Part shown: piece after piece, positions 28,101 to 40,811 of the stretch
Numbering within the stretch: the stretch's first letter is position 1
Layout: each line of letters begins with the position of its first letter
DNA from: Nereocystis luetkeana
Taxonomy: Eukaryota; Sar; Phaeophyceae; Laminariales; Laminariaceae
DNA length: 64,000 nucleotides
Assembly (NCBI GenBank): GCA_031213475.1
Contig: JARUPZ010000006.1
Span: 310,001 to 374,000, forward strand
Direction: 5' to 3'
Program-made: the position numbers and the translations under genes
Notes under the pieces: model-generated
The model's database searches: none
The model's input: the letters and a program-made list of their open reading frames with translations, nothing else
What the model was told of the DNA's origin: nothing

Positions 28101-31026
28101 GAGCATTCTGTAGCAAATTGGCTCCAACTCGAAGAGGGAAGCCTACGAGTACTCAATAAACCAGGTACCGGGGGGTACGTACTGCTGTATACTCGTAGAT
28201 CTACATGTATTCCAGGAGTACTACTCGTACTGCTGCTGTCTTTTTCTCGGGTTCTTACAGCAGTCTGACACCATGTCTGATGCCATCGGTACATGGTAGT
28301 ATGATAGCGCTGCATGAGCAGGTGTCAAGCAGGTGGATAAGACTCTGGTGTATGGTGGGAATGCTTCGTAATGATAACCTTTGCACGTGCGGGGTACGAG
28401 GAGCAGCACAAGAAGAAAAGATATGTCCCCTCCCCTGTCCCTTGTCTCTGTGCATGCTGAGGACGGTCTGTTTTACGGTCGGTCCCTCTACATAGAGCAC
28501 TACTGCTGTTGTGCTATTGCTACCACACTACGGCCTTCACAGGACACCGAGGGCCCTACTAATACTGCCAAACTGCTGTAACAGGGTGCACAAGCGAAGA
28601 ACTTACATGCACGACGTACAAGGCTACAGCAGTAGATAAATGTTGTTATTGTTTCACCACCTGACACCGTGTTCCCATTTTGTACTTTGACCCGGAGTCG
28701 GTCCATCCAATTTGACACCCTGCTCCCATCTACTGCTGTAGTGGTGCAGAAAAATAATCAGCCCTCCGCAGGGAGGAACCGCCGAAGGCCCATCTGGCAC
28801 CCTGATCCCATTAGGTACCATCTACCTGAAGGCCAACCATATCTACAACAACTCCTTCGATACATACAACCGTATAGAATTTACGTGCAAATCTGAATAG
28901 CCTTGCACGTATACGTATGATATGCGCGTCATTTCTCCGCCGGTCAACAGGGTGCTGTCCTCGGCGCCAACGAAATGCAGGACGGCTCTGCAAATTAAAC
29001 TCCACGGTAATTTCAGATTTCAGCACAGCAGTAGAGCAGTATGTACTCGTAGTACCTGGAACCTGGTGTGATCCAGTAAGCTGGTATGCTGGTTTACAAG
29101 TGTCAGTTGTTTGCTTGAGCGTTGGAAACCCTCAACATTGGTGGGACCAGGTGACTATTACGGGGGGCCATAGTGAATAGGACCAAATATTGTTCGTAAA
29201 AATGGTTAAATATACAGGTTTTTATGAATACCATAGGTCCTGTTAACTATGGTCCCCCGTAATAGGTCGGCGTAGGATGTGGGTGTGTTGATCACTCTGC
29301 TGCCCTCTGGTACTCCTAATGGTACTGCTGTACCAGGCACTGGTATTAATAGCATGCTTGGGGTGCGGGGGGGGAAACCCATCACAATCAGTCCAACCAA
29401 ACACATCGTATAACCATAATCACAGCAACACCTGACAAAACGTGTACCAGGTACTATTGACGGGGGACCATAGTAAATAGCAGGGCTTTTCGCGGGTCAG
29501 GTCAAACCTCACGGGAAAAAATTGAGGCATGTTGACTTCACCCGACCCGACCCGCGAGATTTTGAGTGCCTCTTGACCCGACCTGACCCGACCCGACCCG
29601 ACCCGCGAAAAAATTGAGACATGTTGACTTGACCCGACCCGACCCGCGAGATTTGGAAAGCCTCTTGACCCGACCTTACCCAACCCGTGAGATTTGAAAA
29701 CCTCCTGACTCGACCCGACCCGACCCGCGAGATTTCAAAACCTTCCTGACCCGACCCTACCCGACCCGCCACCTTTCGATTGACCCGTGAGGCACGGGTT
29801 TCATGCGGGTCGGGTCACCTTGACCCGCGAGACCATTTGTCTTGACCCGAAGATTCGACCCGCGGATCTGGCCCGTGGATCGGCACTTCAAAAACCTTTT
29901 AATGTTCATGTCCGTGCCGCGCAGCGATATATGACCTGGCTGTCGTGGGTATGAATGTATGTGGGCATGTGTATATGAGTGTGTTTTTTCATGTTCGAAT
30001 ATGATACCATAGGAGGAGTATTATTGAGTATTGATTGGTACGAGAGAAATCTTTCGGTGAGAGAGAGGGAAGTGATTCGAGTGTCGGATCCGCGAGCCGA
30101 ATGCGCGGGTCCGACCAACGGGTCAGTAGAAAACAACTCGCGGGTCATGCTGGCCCGACCCGGGAGTGACCCGCTCCTCGCGGGCCATGACCTGACCAGA
30201 CCCGTCAGCTTTTCATCATCTGTTGACCCGACCCGACCCGACCCGTGAGATTTCAAAAACTCTTGACCCGACCTGACCCGACCCACGAGATTTGAAAACC
30301 TCTTGACCCGACCTGATCCGACCCGTGAGATTTGAAACACTTCCTGACTCGACCCGACCCGACCCGTGAAAATTTGAATACCACGTGACCCGAACCGCGG
30401 GTCGGGTCATGACCCGCGAAAAGCCCTGGTAAATAGGACCTACGAGTATGGTGCAAACAAAAAGCTATACCTGGTACGTATTCGTATGTAGATATCTTTA
30501 CCGACAATATTTGGTCCTATTTACTACCGGTACCTGGTATAATTAATATGGTCTCCCGTAATAGTGCTCACCTCCTGAGGAACAGCAGTATATTCTACGA
30601 ACGTAAAATTTGTACCAGGGTTTCATACCTGGTACCTGGTACCAGGTACCAGGTACCTGGTATCATTTATCATACCAGGTACCTGGTGCGCGTGTGAGTC
30701 TACGGGAAACAGCCGCGTTGAACGAGGGTACACAGGGTGAGATATCGAATACGGAACATCTCCTTGTTCCTGCCATGGTATTTTTCGCAGCACAGCCAGC
30801 CGGCGAACGAAGCACAAAATAACACGTGATGCCGCGTCGTCGTCGTGCTGCTTGGAAAAGCACGGAACAACGCCATCATTCTCATCATTCGTGGGCTTAC
30901 CTGGTCTACAGGTTTCAAGTTTGACGCATTGCGTCTTGCGCCGCCAGCTGCAGACCCGGCCGATCTCCTTGCAACAGCCGCAGAAAGCGCTCCGGCTCGG
31001 GCCAGCATCCTCCCGGTGGAGGCCAT
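25141..31026 (-). CDS. NDUFB11: Complex I accessory subunit, NDUFB11/ESSS family, 3 exons
   Basis: Supernumerary subunit of the membrane arm of mitochondrial NADH:ubiquinone oxidoreductase. Minus-strand exons: 30901-31026, 26307-26441, 25141-25326; introns 4,459 and 980 bp, all GT-AG and phase 0; total 148 aa, close to the human 153. Residues 1-40 (MASTGRMLARAGALSAAVAR and on) are rich in Arg, Ala and Ser with no acid before Asp41, as in a mitochondrial presequence. Residues about 62-80 form one hydrophobic membrane helix (IMAVTWVSSAAILIIGLGY). After it, EWARDEALARDVREAKGLP lines up with the human EW-x-RREAE-x-(n)-REANGLP segment. The protein ends in about 23 consecutive acidic residues with one Thr, much longer than in human. 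The start ATG is the first in frame after stops; an exon further upstream is not needed. The large first intron carries the nested hAT/MITE and a piggyBac-like MITE. It is head to head with the DUF4211 gene. Confidence 0.88.
27562..27658. mobile_element. Piggybac-like fold-back MITE, copy 1
   Basis: Palindromic 97-bp element bounded by TTAA: TTAACCCCTTTAAAACCGCA ... TGCGGTTCTAGAAGGGTTAA, with arms containing CAGTCCCGTTTTGGGG and CCCCAAAACGGGACTG around a short loop. TTAA borders and CCC-starting ends fit piggyBac-type elements. It lies in NDUFB11 intron 1. Confidence 0.82.
29156..29264. mobile_element. Mariner-like MITE copy 7
   Basis: Complete copy, TA-TTACGGGGGGCCATAG ... CTATGGTCCCCCGTAA-TA, in NDUFB11 intron 1. 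Confidence 0.92.
29455..30563. mobile_element. Mariner-like MITE copy 8, host of a nested hAT-like element
   Basis: Left end TTGACGGGGGACCATAGTAA at 29457; right end GTCTCCCGTAATA at 30563. It is split by the 948-bp element at 29481-30428. The remaining MITE also carries three short TA-bounded insertions: CGAGTA after CCTA at about 30443, CCTGGTACGTATTCG near 30471, and CCGGTACCTGGTATAATTAA in the right terminal repeat near 30527-30546. Confidence 0.9.
29481..30428. mobile_element. Non-autonomous hAT-like element with perfect 8-bp target duplication
   Basis: Termini are perfect 19-bp inverted repeats, CAGGGCTTTTCGCGGGTCA at both ends. The flanking GTAAATAG at 29473-29480 and 30429-30436 is an exact 8-bp direct repeat of the MITE sequence it interrupts. 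An 8-bp duplication and CAGGG ends point to the hAT superfamily. The inside has no transposase; much of it is tandem GACCCGACCCG(T/C)GAGATTTGAAA units that resemble the termini. Confidence 0.9.
30612..30690. repeat. Cluster of TACCWGG units
   Basis: Eight or more overlapping TACCTGG and TACCAGG units in both orientations, including the palindrome TACCAGGTACCTGGTA. The same unit is scattered through introns and spacers over the whole window and is not seen in any exon. Confidence 0.9.
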
Positions 31027-31248
31027 CGTCTCTGTAAGCAACGTCTGCCTGTGCTAGCTGCTGGGGGTGGTTCAGACCCTGGGGCAGATAAGTCGTAGCC
31101 CCTGTAAAATAAAGCCATAGTATCACTGGTGCAATACCTGATCTTTTTTTTCAATGTTTTTTTTTGCTCGATAGTGCCAGAAGGAGCTGTTGTTCTCGAG
31201 GTGCCTGGTACCCGCGCAGCGGTAAATTTTCCCCGATTCAAAAGGAAC
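31027..31248. promoter_or_regulatory. Putative bidirectional promoter, NDUFB11-like / DUF4211 genes
   Basis: Only 222 bp separate the two divergent start codons, so both promoters and both 5' UTRs must fit here unless non-coding upstream exons exist. The middle holds AAAATAAAGC and two T-runs; I see no clear TATA box. The inference rests on gene arrangement only. Confidence 0.6.
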
Positions 31249-34200
31249 ATGTCTTTGAGGAGGATTAGGCGAACGCTTCGTGAGGATGACGGCGATGAGG
31301 AAGAGGTGATCGCTTTAGTATCCTAGGTTCTTTGTCGCTGTGTATATCGAGTTTCTCCGTGTTTCAACACGATTTTTAGATACCAGGTACTCGTACGTAA
31401 TACTACTGCTGTATGCTTCGTCTCTTTTTGAGTATCGCTTGGTGAATGATAGTGAATGCTGCACCTGCACCCTCTCACCGAAGCAGACGTGTTCGTCGCA
31501 GACTTCGAAGGCAAGCGAGACTGCCTTATCTCTGGGCCCTTTATGCAGTAGCCTTGCGTATCTAGACGTTGAACGAGTTGACTCCACCCTCAGAAGCCTG
31601 GAGCACCCCCACACCTGTGTCGTTTCGATCGCGTGGGAATCGAGGACCCTGCTGGCAAGGTCAACCTGAACTCGTCGAGCCGGCTGAACTCCGAGTCAGG
31701 CTTACACATGTATCGAAAGAGCTTGGAAGCTGATGCACCAGGCAGCCAGGTACAAGCGTCAGATTAGTCAGAATGGACTACAAGCCTTACCTTAGCTTCG
31801 ATACCATAGCTCTAGCCAATGAGCTTTTGGTAAGAGTTGAAACAGCTGCAGCTTTCAATACGCTACCAGGTGGTACCTGGTAGCTGATACTGGTATTAAT
31901 AGGTACTACTCACACAAGTAAGTTTGGACGATATACCAGGTAGGATACAAGTAGGCCATGCTGGTGCTTTCATACACCAGGTTCTTTCACAATCGCTGCA
32001 CATGCCTGCAGACACGAAAAAGCCAACATCGCCCCCCCCTGCTCGTGCTCGTGCCGATGCTCGTGTTCATGTGTCCATGCTCGTGTTCGCGCTCAACTCA
32101 TTGAGCCCCTTTTGAGGGCGTTATTATTTGGTTGTCTATACTGGTATGTCGTAAGATGCAGGCAATATCATCTGACACTAATTCCAAGTAGTTTTGTACC
32201 CCAAAACTTCGGTGCCAAGGAGCGCCACGTATATTATACAGCAGTACGAGCCTGGCACATACTCGTAAAGTGATACAGGAATTGTTCGCTTTAACCCGTT
32301 TAGGACTGCAGTCCCGTTTTGGGGACAATTGGGAACAAACTACTTGAAAATTGAGTGCTTTGTCCCCAAAACGGGACTGCGGTTCTAAAGGGGTTAATCA
32401 TGCCCCCCCACCCGTACCCCATACAACCATTGAACAGGCCGCCCTCAGTCCCGAAGTGGTTGCCTCGCGCTCCAAATCTAAAAGGAGGTTGATAACCTCG
32501 GATGACGACGATGATGTGGATCGTGACGGGGGTGACGAAGAGGAGGACGGAGGGTGGGAGCAGGAGGAGAAGGAGGAGGGAAATAAGGAGCGGGGGCATC
32601 CGGTACGCAGCCCCGGGTCAAACACGCGAGCGGTGGATGCGACGGGGAGGAATCTAGACAAGGACGAGTTTTGCGGCCGCGACCAAGGGAAGTGCGGCCT
32701 GCTTGCCCCGGACGAGGCTTGTCAGGACGTGCCCGAAGATGCTCCAGCGGCAGTGTCAACACCAGCAGCATCAACAGGAGCAGCAGTATCGTCAGCAGCA
32801 GCAGCAGCAACAGCAGTAGAGGCAAACGTGGGCCCTCGTGCAGTAAAGGCCGTCTCGGCTAGCGCGATCGCTTCCAGAGGTAAGGGGGGAGACGGAGAAG
32901 GACGCAGTAAGAAGAGGCTCAGGCTGGGAGGGCTAGACGAGCTCGAGGAACCGGGGTGGCTGGAAAGAGGTCACGCCGAGGTGGGCGGTGTTGGTGATGG
33001 TGGTCGTCGTCGTGGTGCTGGTGGTGCTGCTCTGGTGGATCTGACGCTGGAGGGCAACCCTGTCGCTGTTGCTGCTGTTACTGCTGCTGCTGCCACTACT
33101 ACTGCTACTACTACTGCTGCTACTACTGCTACTGGTGAGGGGATGTCCACGCATCGGGCAGATAGATCGCGATCTACGTAGATCATCTACAGTAGATCAT
33201 CTCTGGATCATTTACTTGCCGTTATGTTATACTGGTATGATATGTTGTTCATGCAGGGGGCGCATCATCCAGATCCCAGCCGGCAAACGCAAAGCCATGC
33301 GATGCTCTAAAACCGAACAAGAGCCGAAGAGACGTGTATTTCGTACCGCAAACGGAAAATTTGGTGCACGGGAGATTTTGATGTTTTTGACCGCGGATAT
33401 ATTCTACACACATCAGTAAACGGGGTCGGATGCGACCTGCCCGCTGTGTTATTAGTGGAAGATACTTGGTACCTGGTACCAGGTATTATTTTTTATAGTA
33501 GATATAGTATGATACGACCAGGTACCTGGTACCGATACTCGTACTAATATTCAATTGAACTTGGATTTATGTTATACCAGGTACCTGGTATACATGGGCC
33601 GGACAGAAGGTTGACCTCTTATTACTTGCCGTACTTGGTACGACCCATGGGTAGCCTGCACATATGTAGAACCACTTAGATCTAAATCCTGAGCGTGCTC
33701 GGTTGGTACATCCCTGGCCTCTCAGAGCTCCCACTTCGAAATCGCCTCCTTTCATTTCTTGCCGGACCTTTCCAGCAGTTCTTTGTTTTCTCCATTTCTC
33801 TTGGCACTCTCGGTCCTTTCTTCCTTTTTCTTCTTTCGTTTCGTGTGCGTGCGTGTACTCCGAGTACGGCACCGCGGGAGAGCCCGGCGCCGTCGCGGGT
33901 GTCAGCGGGTGCTGGCGGGTAGAGGGGGGGTTGGAAGGAGCGCGGTCGCCGCTTTCGTGCCTAGGCGTCGCGTGTGCCTCGAGACACGAGGGATGCATGT
34001 ACGGGCTTTGTCTGGCCTCCATTTATGATTTTTGATAGAGTATGTACGGGGTCGCAAGATAATCTTCAAGCGGTGCTTATTTTTGCGACCACGTTGAAGT
34101 TGAAAGAGGGAACTGTGCAGTTTGAACACCAACGTTATCGAGCTGGCGAACGACGGCCACGGTAAGCACCGAGTTTCACGCGGGGCGGGCGACGGGGCTG

Positions 34201-37200
34201 ATTGTGGCAGAGAGTGATAAAAGCTCTACCCGGACCGAATCGGTGGCGAGGTGGTCACGAGAGGGGCGGGCGGTGTACGAGGCTGAGAGAGAAGTTCTTC
34301 TGTTCAATTTTTTCTTTTCTTCTTTTTGACCGGGTGTAAAATGTTCCAATCAGGCAGAAAATGATTATACCCGTCCGATTTTTTTTCTTTCCGAATTTTG
34401 GTTTCATTTTCATTGTTTTTGCAGGGCTGCTGTGCCGTGCCGTGCTTCGCTTCTTTCGTACATACGAGTACAGACATATAGCATATCAAAAGACTAATAA
34501 GTAGTACCCTACTTGGGGTATGTACGTACGTACGACATCCGCGACGCGAAGCGTATGTGGCGTCCGAGCTGGCGTCGGAGCTGTTTTTTCCTGAAGCATG
34601 GCGGCAGGACTCCTGGCATTATCAAGTCGCCGGTTTGCAATTACGATCATTAAAAAAAACTAAATTCAATCGTGGACCTCTGTTCGCTTCGCATAATTTG
34701 ATGTGCGTTTTCCTTCCTGAGCAAAGCGGCTTGTATATGCATACCAGGTAGGGTGTGTTGTAGTTATATTCTGTAACATGTAATGGTACCTGTTATTTTT
34801 ATTCCCGACAACTACGAGTACCGTAACCAACTACGAGTACCGTAACAATGAATTAATGGGTTGAGCTACTGCTCTATTAATAGTATGGATCAAATTCATT
34901 TTACCAAAAGAGGGAAACGATGTACTGCTCTGATACAATGCCTGGTACCTGGCATGCATTACACGGAGTATATATTTCTGGAGCAGAAAGTAGAGTCTCT
35001 TGACCCGTCTGGAAATGCATAAACAGTTTAGGGGACAAAATTACTCTAGTTGCACTTACGAAGTGGTGTAATTGCAGCAGTAAATATACGACGAATAGTT
35101 ACTGTTACTAGTTGAAGTTAATTTCACGGTACTGCTGTATTGTGTGTTGTGCGACCCTAGACACTAAAGAAAAAATGATATTGGTGTTTATCGTCAAAAT
35201 AGCCAACGCCGGCTAAATGAAAGGGCTGTCAGTCGTGGCGACAGTGGTGGCGACCAGGAAGGTTCTCATATGGTCCTCCGCGAACACAGACAGCGGTCAT
35301 TGTTCTTTGTTCGTTTTTATATAATAATAGTGGCTTACGGAGGACGAACCGCCAAGCAAGCGAGGCTTATGATTTGGTTCAGGTTTTGGATTACAGCACG
35401 AGCGAAGACGGTTGGTTGGTGAGGGGATCACTTGACTATGGCCATCAATTGGTTGTGATACAATCTGCCGTACAATGCACCCATCGTTGGGATGTATATC
35501 TCTATATTTCGCCTTGCGTTGGCCCGCCCTGCTGCCAATACCACATTGCTCCTTGCTACGCACAGTACGTACTGCCAGTGCTACTGCCACTGCTACTTCC
35601 TATTTGCTGCGTACTGTTATTACTGCTGCTGCTCCTGCCCCTACCTGCTACCTATCCTACCGCAACTACTATTGCTGCTACTGCTACTTGTACTGATACT
35701 GCGGTACTGCTGCTACTTCTCCCACTGCGTTTGATGTTACTGCTTCTACTGGTACTGGTACTGATACTGGTACTGCCTCTGGTACTGGCGTGATTCCACG
35801 AAGAAGAAGGAGACGATAACGCCTCATCCGAAGAAGAGTTCAACGACAAGGATAGCAACAAAAACGCTAATAAGGCCAATAACAACAACAATAAAGGAAA
35901 CCATAGCGATAGCGATGACGATTTCGCCATAAACCCGCGAACGCCTCCTTTTTCGGGGAGACTGAAAGGCAAAGGTAAAGCCAAACCGGCGCCCACGAGC
36001 AACCAAAAACCCTACAGACAACGCAAAGCCAAAACCGTGGAAACCCCTACTATGAGTAGCCGGAAGACGCAAGGGTATTTTCCCGAGGGGTCTTCGGGAA
36101 GACGTCGTCTCCTCTCTCAAGCTGCGACGGTGGGGATTGGGGCGGATGGAATTTCTAGCTCCGACGATGGACTAGCGGGACCGAGGGGAAGGGCATTGGC
36201 GACGCCGAGACGGAGGGCTCGATCGACGCCTGCTGTTAGACGACCGAAGCGCGCCGCCGCCTCGGTTAGGGTCGACTACGCCCGCATGAACGAGGGAGAG
36301 CGTGAGGAAGGCGGAAGCGAAGAGGACAACGGCGGAAGCAGCAGTGATGGTGGCGGCGGTGGTGACGGGGAGAGGAAGAGAGGCGTGGGGGAGGGTGACG
36401 ACGAGGAATATGTCGATGGTGAAGAGGAGGAGGACGAAGAGGAGGATGGAGCTCAGGAGGAGGAGGAGGTGTTCGGACGCGGGGGGGGAGGGCGCGGAGA
36501 GAGGCCTCGAAGGGGGGGGCGGACACTGCGGACGGGTTCGTCGTCCTCGCGAAGGCGTGGCGCTCGCGGGGGTGCTGATGGAAAGAGCGAAGGTGGGGCG
36601 AGGAGGTCGAGACCGAGCGGCCGCTTGTTGACGAGAACGAAGCCAGTTGTCGCCAGCGAGGATAAGAGCGACGAGGCGATTTTTGGCGAAGAGAATGATG
36701 GCGTTGGCGATGGCGATGGCGACGGCGGCAGGGATGGGCGAGGGGTAAGAGGAGGAGGGTCCCGGTCGCTGAGGAGTGGGCGGGGGCGGAAAGCACTTAA
36801 TTCAGTCAAGGATAAAAATCGGAACGGAACGCGAAGAGGAGCAAGAGGAGCAAGAGGAGGAGCAGGGGGGGGGGGCGAGTCTTCCGAGGGTGAGGAGTGG
36901 GGGAGAAAGGAGGAGGAGGAGGAGGAGGAGGAGGAGGAGGAGGAGGAGGAGGAGGAGGAAGAAGAGGAAGAGGTAGATGAGCAAGAGAATCACTCTGCGC
37001 TGCTACACCAGCAGATGCTGGAGGAAGATGAGCCGGACTTGGAGGACCTGGTTGAACGTTCGATGATGATGAGGTATACTGAAATATTTAGTATCCATGT
37101 GTTGGGACACTGTTTTTTGTGTATGTGCTTTGTATCGCACGGGTGTTCAGGTGTTGTGATGGTAATTTTCTGTAGTGCACATAAAATGTATGTAAGATTG

Positions 37201-37724
37201 GTCTTAGTCTCTGTACCCCATGTTAACGGTGCACACGTCGGACAAATCATCTGCAGATAGATCATCTACATACAGATCATCTACATCCTAACCTGCCTTT
37301 CTTAGGTACTGTGCAGTACCTCTTTAGTACAGACCCAAGCCGGGAAACATGTCCTATTATATAGACCATGCAGATTATATGACTCCCACTCGGTAACGTG
37401 AGCTAGATCGCACAGATCAAGGTTTTCCCTGCCCAGGGAAGATCTAGATCATCATGAACTGTGGGACTGGATGATCCATCTGTTCAAGGTGTATATCGTT
37501 GTATTTCGCTGCGTCGCGTGTTCGTCTTCGTCGTATGTGTGTCAATTGATAATGTTATTGGTGCGGTGCATCTCGTCACGTGGAGTGTTCGTCTTCGTGC
37601 CCCTCTCCCCCTTGCTTGTCGACGCCTTCCAGCCCCGCACACACGGAGGACGCAAGCGTGTCGTTCATGTGGTACGTAGAGTTCCTCGCCAAGGCTGCTG
37701 AAGGTGATCCTCTAAGCTATTGTC

Positions 37725-37774
<50 letters not shown>

Positions 37775-37775
37775 C

Positions 37776-37810
<35 letters not shown>

Positions 37811-40780
37811 CAGTAGCAGTGGCCGTAGCGATTAATAGATAGATGGTTGAGGATCTGTCTTCGGCTGGTTGGACGGCAGCATGGAGCACGCACACATCCT
37901 ACCACCTAGCATAGCCCTCACCACGTCCTCCTCGTTTTATATTTGTGACTGGCCCTGCACGCCTCCTATCCGTGAAGGAAGAATGTGTCATATTGTACGA
38001 ACGGGGATCAGTTCCGCTTGTTGTGTTGTTATGAGCCAACGATGAACGTGGCCGATAGAGTTGGTATAGTGGCCGGTGTTGTCGTACTGAGTCACCACCC
38101 TGTACCCTGTACCCTGTACCCTGTACCGGTATGATGCCCCAACCGTGGCTGTGTCCGCTTTCGCCAACCCTAAGGACATGTCCACACGTCAGACACCTAT
38201 CTATAGATAGATAGATCATCTAGATCCTACGCTGCCGGTCTGAGACCCTTTGCAGGATCTGTATGGTGCAGATCCAACTCAGGAAACATGTCCTAGATCA
38301 TGCAGACTATGTGTCGCCCACCCGGCAACATGAGCTAGATCATACAGATCAGGAAGCTATCGGCTCTGAAAGATGTACTGTAGATGATGGAGTGGACAGG
38401 AATGATCTGTACATGGTCTATCCGATGTTTGAATGCATTCGCTTATGGTGTACCATGTACCACTACTGTCCGTAAAAGTAAGATTCGTTCGGGGACACAT
38501 ATTAAATCGAAGCCACCCTTATATTCCGTCCAGAGTAATAACACGCAAGCTGTGGACATTATCGAATGTATCGGTAAAAGCGACTCGTCTTGTATTCAGG
38601 GGGATAACCCCTGTACTATTATTTTGTTGTTTTTTATTTTATTTTGTTTCAATTGAGCTGTTGGATCGAAGGGTTCTTCAAAGCTCATATTTGCAAGGTG
38701 CGTGTGATACTTACGTGGATGGCGCGTACCAGTACTGGTCTGTATATACCGATAGCCCCCGCATCATAGTCTTGATCGGACATGTTTATACTGATAGCCC
38801 CCACACGGATCAGTCCTACCTTCGCAGTTACCTTGGTAGGTTTTACATGAGACAACATCATCTGGCATCTGGCAGCTCCCGACCTCTGTACCTGTCTCAA
38901 AACCGGACTTGAGTGATTTCGGTGGCGCAGCGTGACAAGCGATGACCAAAATAAAACACAAGAAAAAAAAAATCAACGCTGTTGAAATTATTTACAGGGT
39001 ATACAGGGTACGAGCAGACACTCTCATCACGGGTGCCTCTGATCTGCTGAATCTGCTGGAAATGGAGGCCCTAAAACTGCGCCCCCCAGTTTAGTTTTAG
39101 TGATCACTGCTACTAGAGTAACTACCAACAGAACCGCGCTCGGAGTAAACCACACTTTAATGACGGCCACAGACAGGCCCGACAAAGGTGGAAGAAACGA
39201 ACCGGGTTCGAACCGGTACACGAAAACTTGAGAAATAAGTGTGGACGGGGGTTTCCTCTCGCTCTCCGGGGCAGAAAAAAAAACAAAAACAAAAACAAAA
39301 ACGCTTCCTGTGAGGACTGAGGCACGGTGAACGAATGTTGCGGCTGAACGTACGCGCGAAGGTGACGGCATGGGGGAGGCCTTCATGGAAAAGTTCGTGA
39401 AGTGCCGGCACAAGTTTCGGCCGTATCGGCGTGCGGTGAAGAAGTTCGAGGATCGCATCTGCACCGTCAGGGAAAGCATCGCTGGCGGTGGCTCCTGGAA
39501 CCAAGACTTCAAGTAAGCTCAACTGGTACTGGGGAGGGGGAGCATAGTGATGCATGGTACTATCACGGGGGACCATAGTAAATAGGACCTAATATTGTTA
39601 GTAAAAATAAGTAGATGTATAGATTTTCATGTGTACCATAGGTTCTATTAACTATGGTCCCCCGTAATATTAATAGTAATACATACCAGGTAGTAATATT
39701 AATAGTAGTGATCAGAACCAAGTTTGATGTGTAATTACATTGTAGGGGGATACATGGCTGTTTCGTCGTGGGTTCTGATCACTACCACTCTGTCCGAAAA
39801 TATAATAATCATTTTCGTTAAATATCAATTTACAAAATGTGCTAATATTTAGGGACAGAATGATATGTTTTACTGTGGATTACTATCGCCCCCCGTATTG
39901 CCGATACGTACATCGAATGCATGCACACCAAGTATATCGTGAGAGCATATATGCTGCATAAAGATGACACACACTCTCAGGACGATTTCACAATCTGATC
40001 TTCTTGACAACAAGACAACCAAGGAAAGGGCAGATGGATGCCGAGCGATGCGTTCATGGAAATGTCCCGACAAGATCTGTCTACAGCAACCATCTGCTTC
40101 GTTTGTGCCCCCCTTAAGGCCTTAAGGCATGCTTTCGAACCGCAGTCCCGTTTTGGGGACAAACTACTTGAAATTTGAGTGGTTTGTCCCAAAACGGAAC
40201 TGCGGCTCTAACAGGTTTAAGGCATGCTTTCGAGAAAATCGGCCCTAAATGTATCCCATGTGATGTCGCTTGGGAGAAAATCGGCCCTGAATTTTGAAAA
40301 TTATGCCAGGGAGTGTCGTTTTGGAGAAAGTTGGCCCTGAAAATAATCCTTATCCTAGGGGGTGTTGTTCTTTGGAAACAATCGGCCCTGAAATTCAGCC
40401 CGGGGGGTGTGTTATCTTGCGCGGTATACGGTATGCAGAACGCTCATGTTCAATTCCGTTGGTGCTCCTCTCCATGCCAGTACAGGTATCGAAAATATGT
40501 GGTGGGGTTGGGTGGGAGGGAGTAGAGTGGGGTGTGATATTGTATCTATGACAATGTAGTGTGATGTGGTCTCTTGAATATTTTGAATTGCGGCTTTTTG
40601 TGGCATTGCTGGAGTTGCCGTTTAATGGCCGATGGTTGTGGGGTGTTGCAGCCATGCTGCGGCATTACGAATACTAAACCCGGTTCACTCCGAATTGCTT
40701 TTACCCTCGTGCTATCGCCACTATTAATACCGCCGTCACCATCATCGTCATCCTCACCACTGCCATCGTAATCCGTCATG

Positions 40781-40811
<31 letters not shown>

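Noticed and set aside
32351-32437. N-terminal extension MSALSPKRDCGSKGVN of the DUF4211 exon
   Set aside because: It is read from the piggyBac-like MITE; the acceptor at 32437 joins in frame to the short first exon at 31249-31305.
36266-36809. Long antisense open frames opposite the DUF4211 exon
   Set aside because: Shadows caused by the G-rich, purine-biased coding strand.
39200-39226. GGGTTCGAACCGG resembling a B-box/T-arm
   Set aside because: It is a simple palindrome with no A-box or acceptor stem around it.
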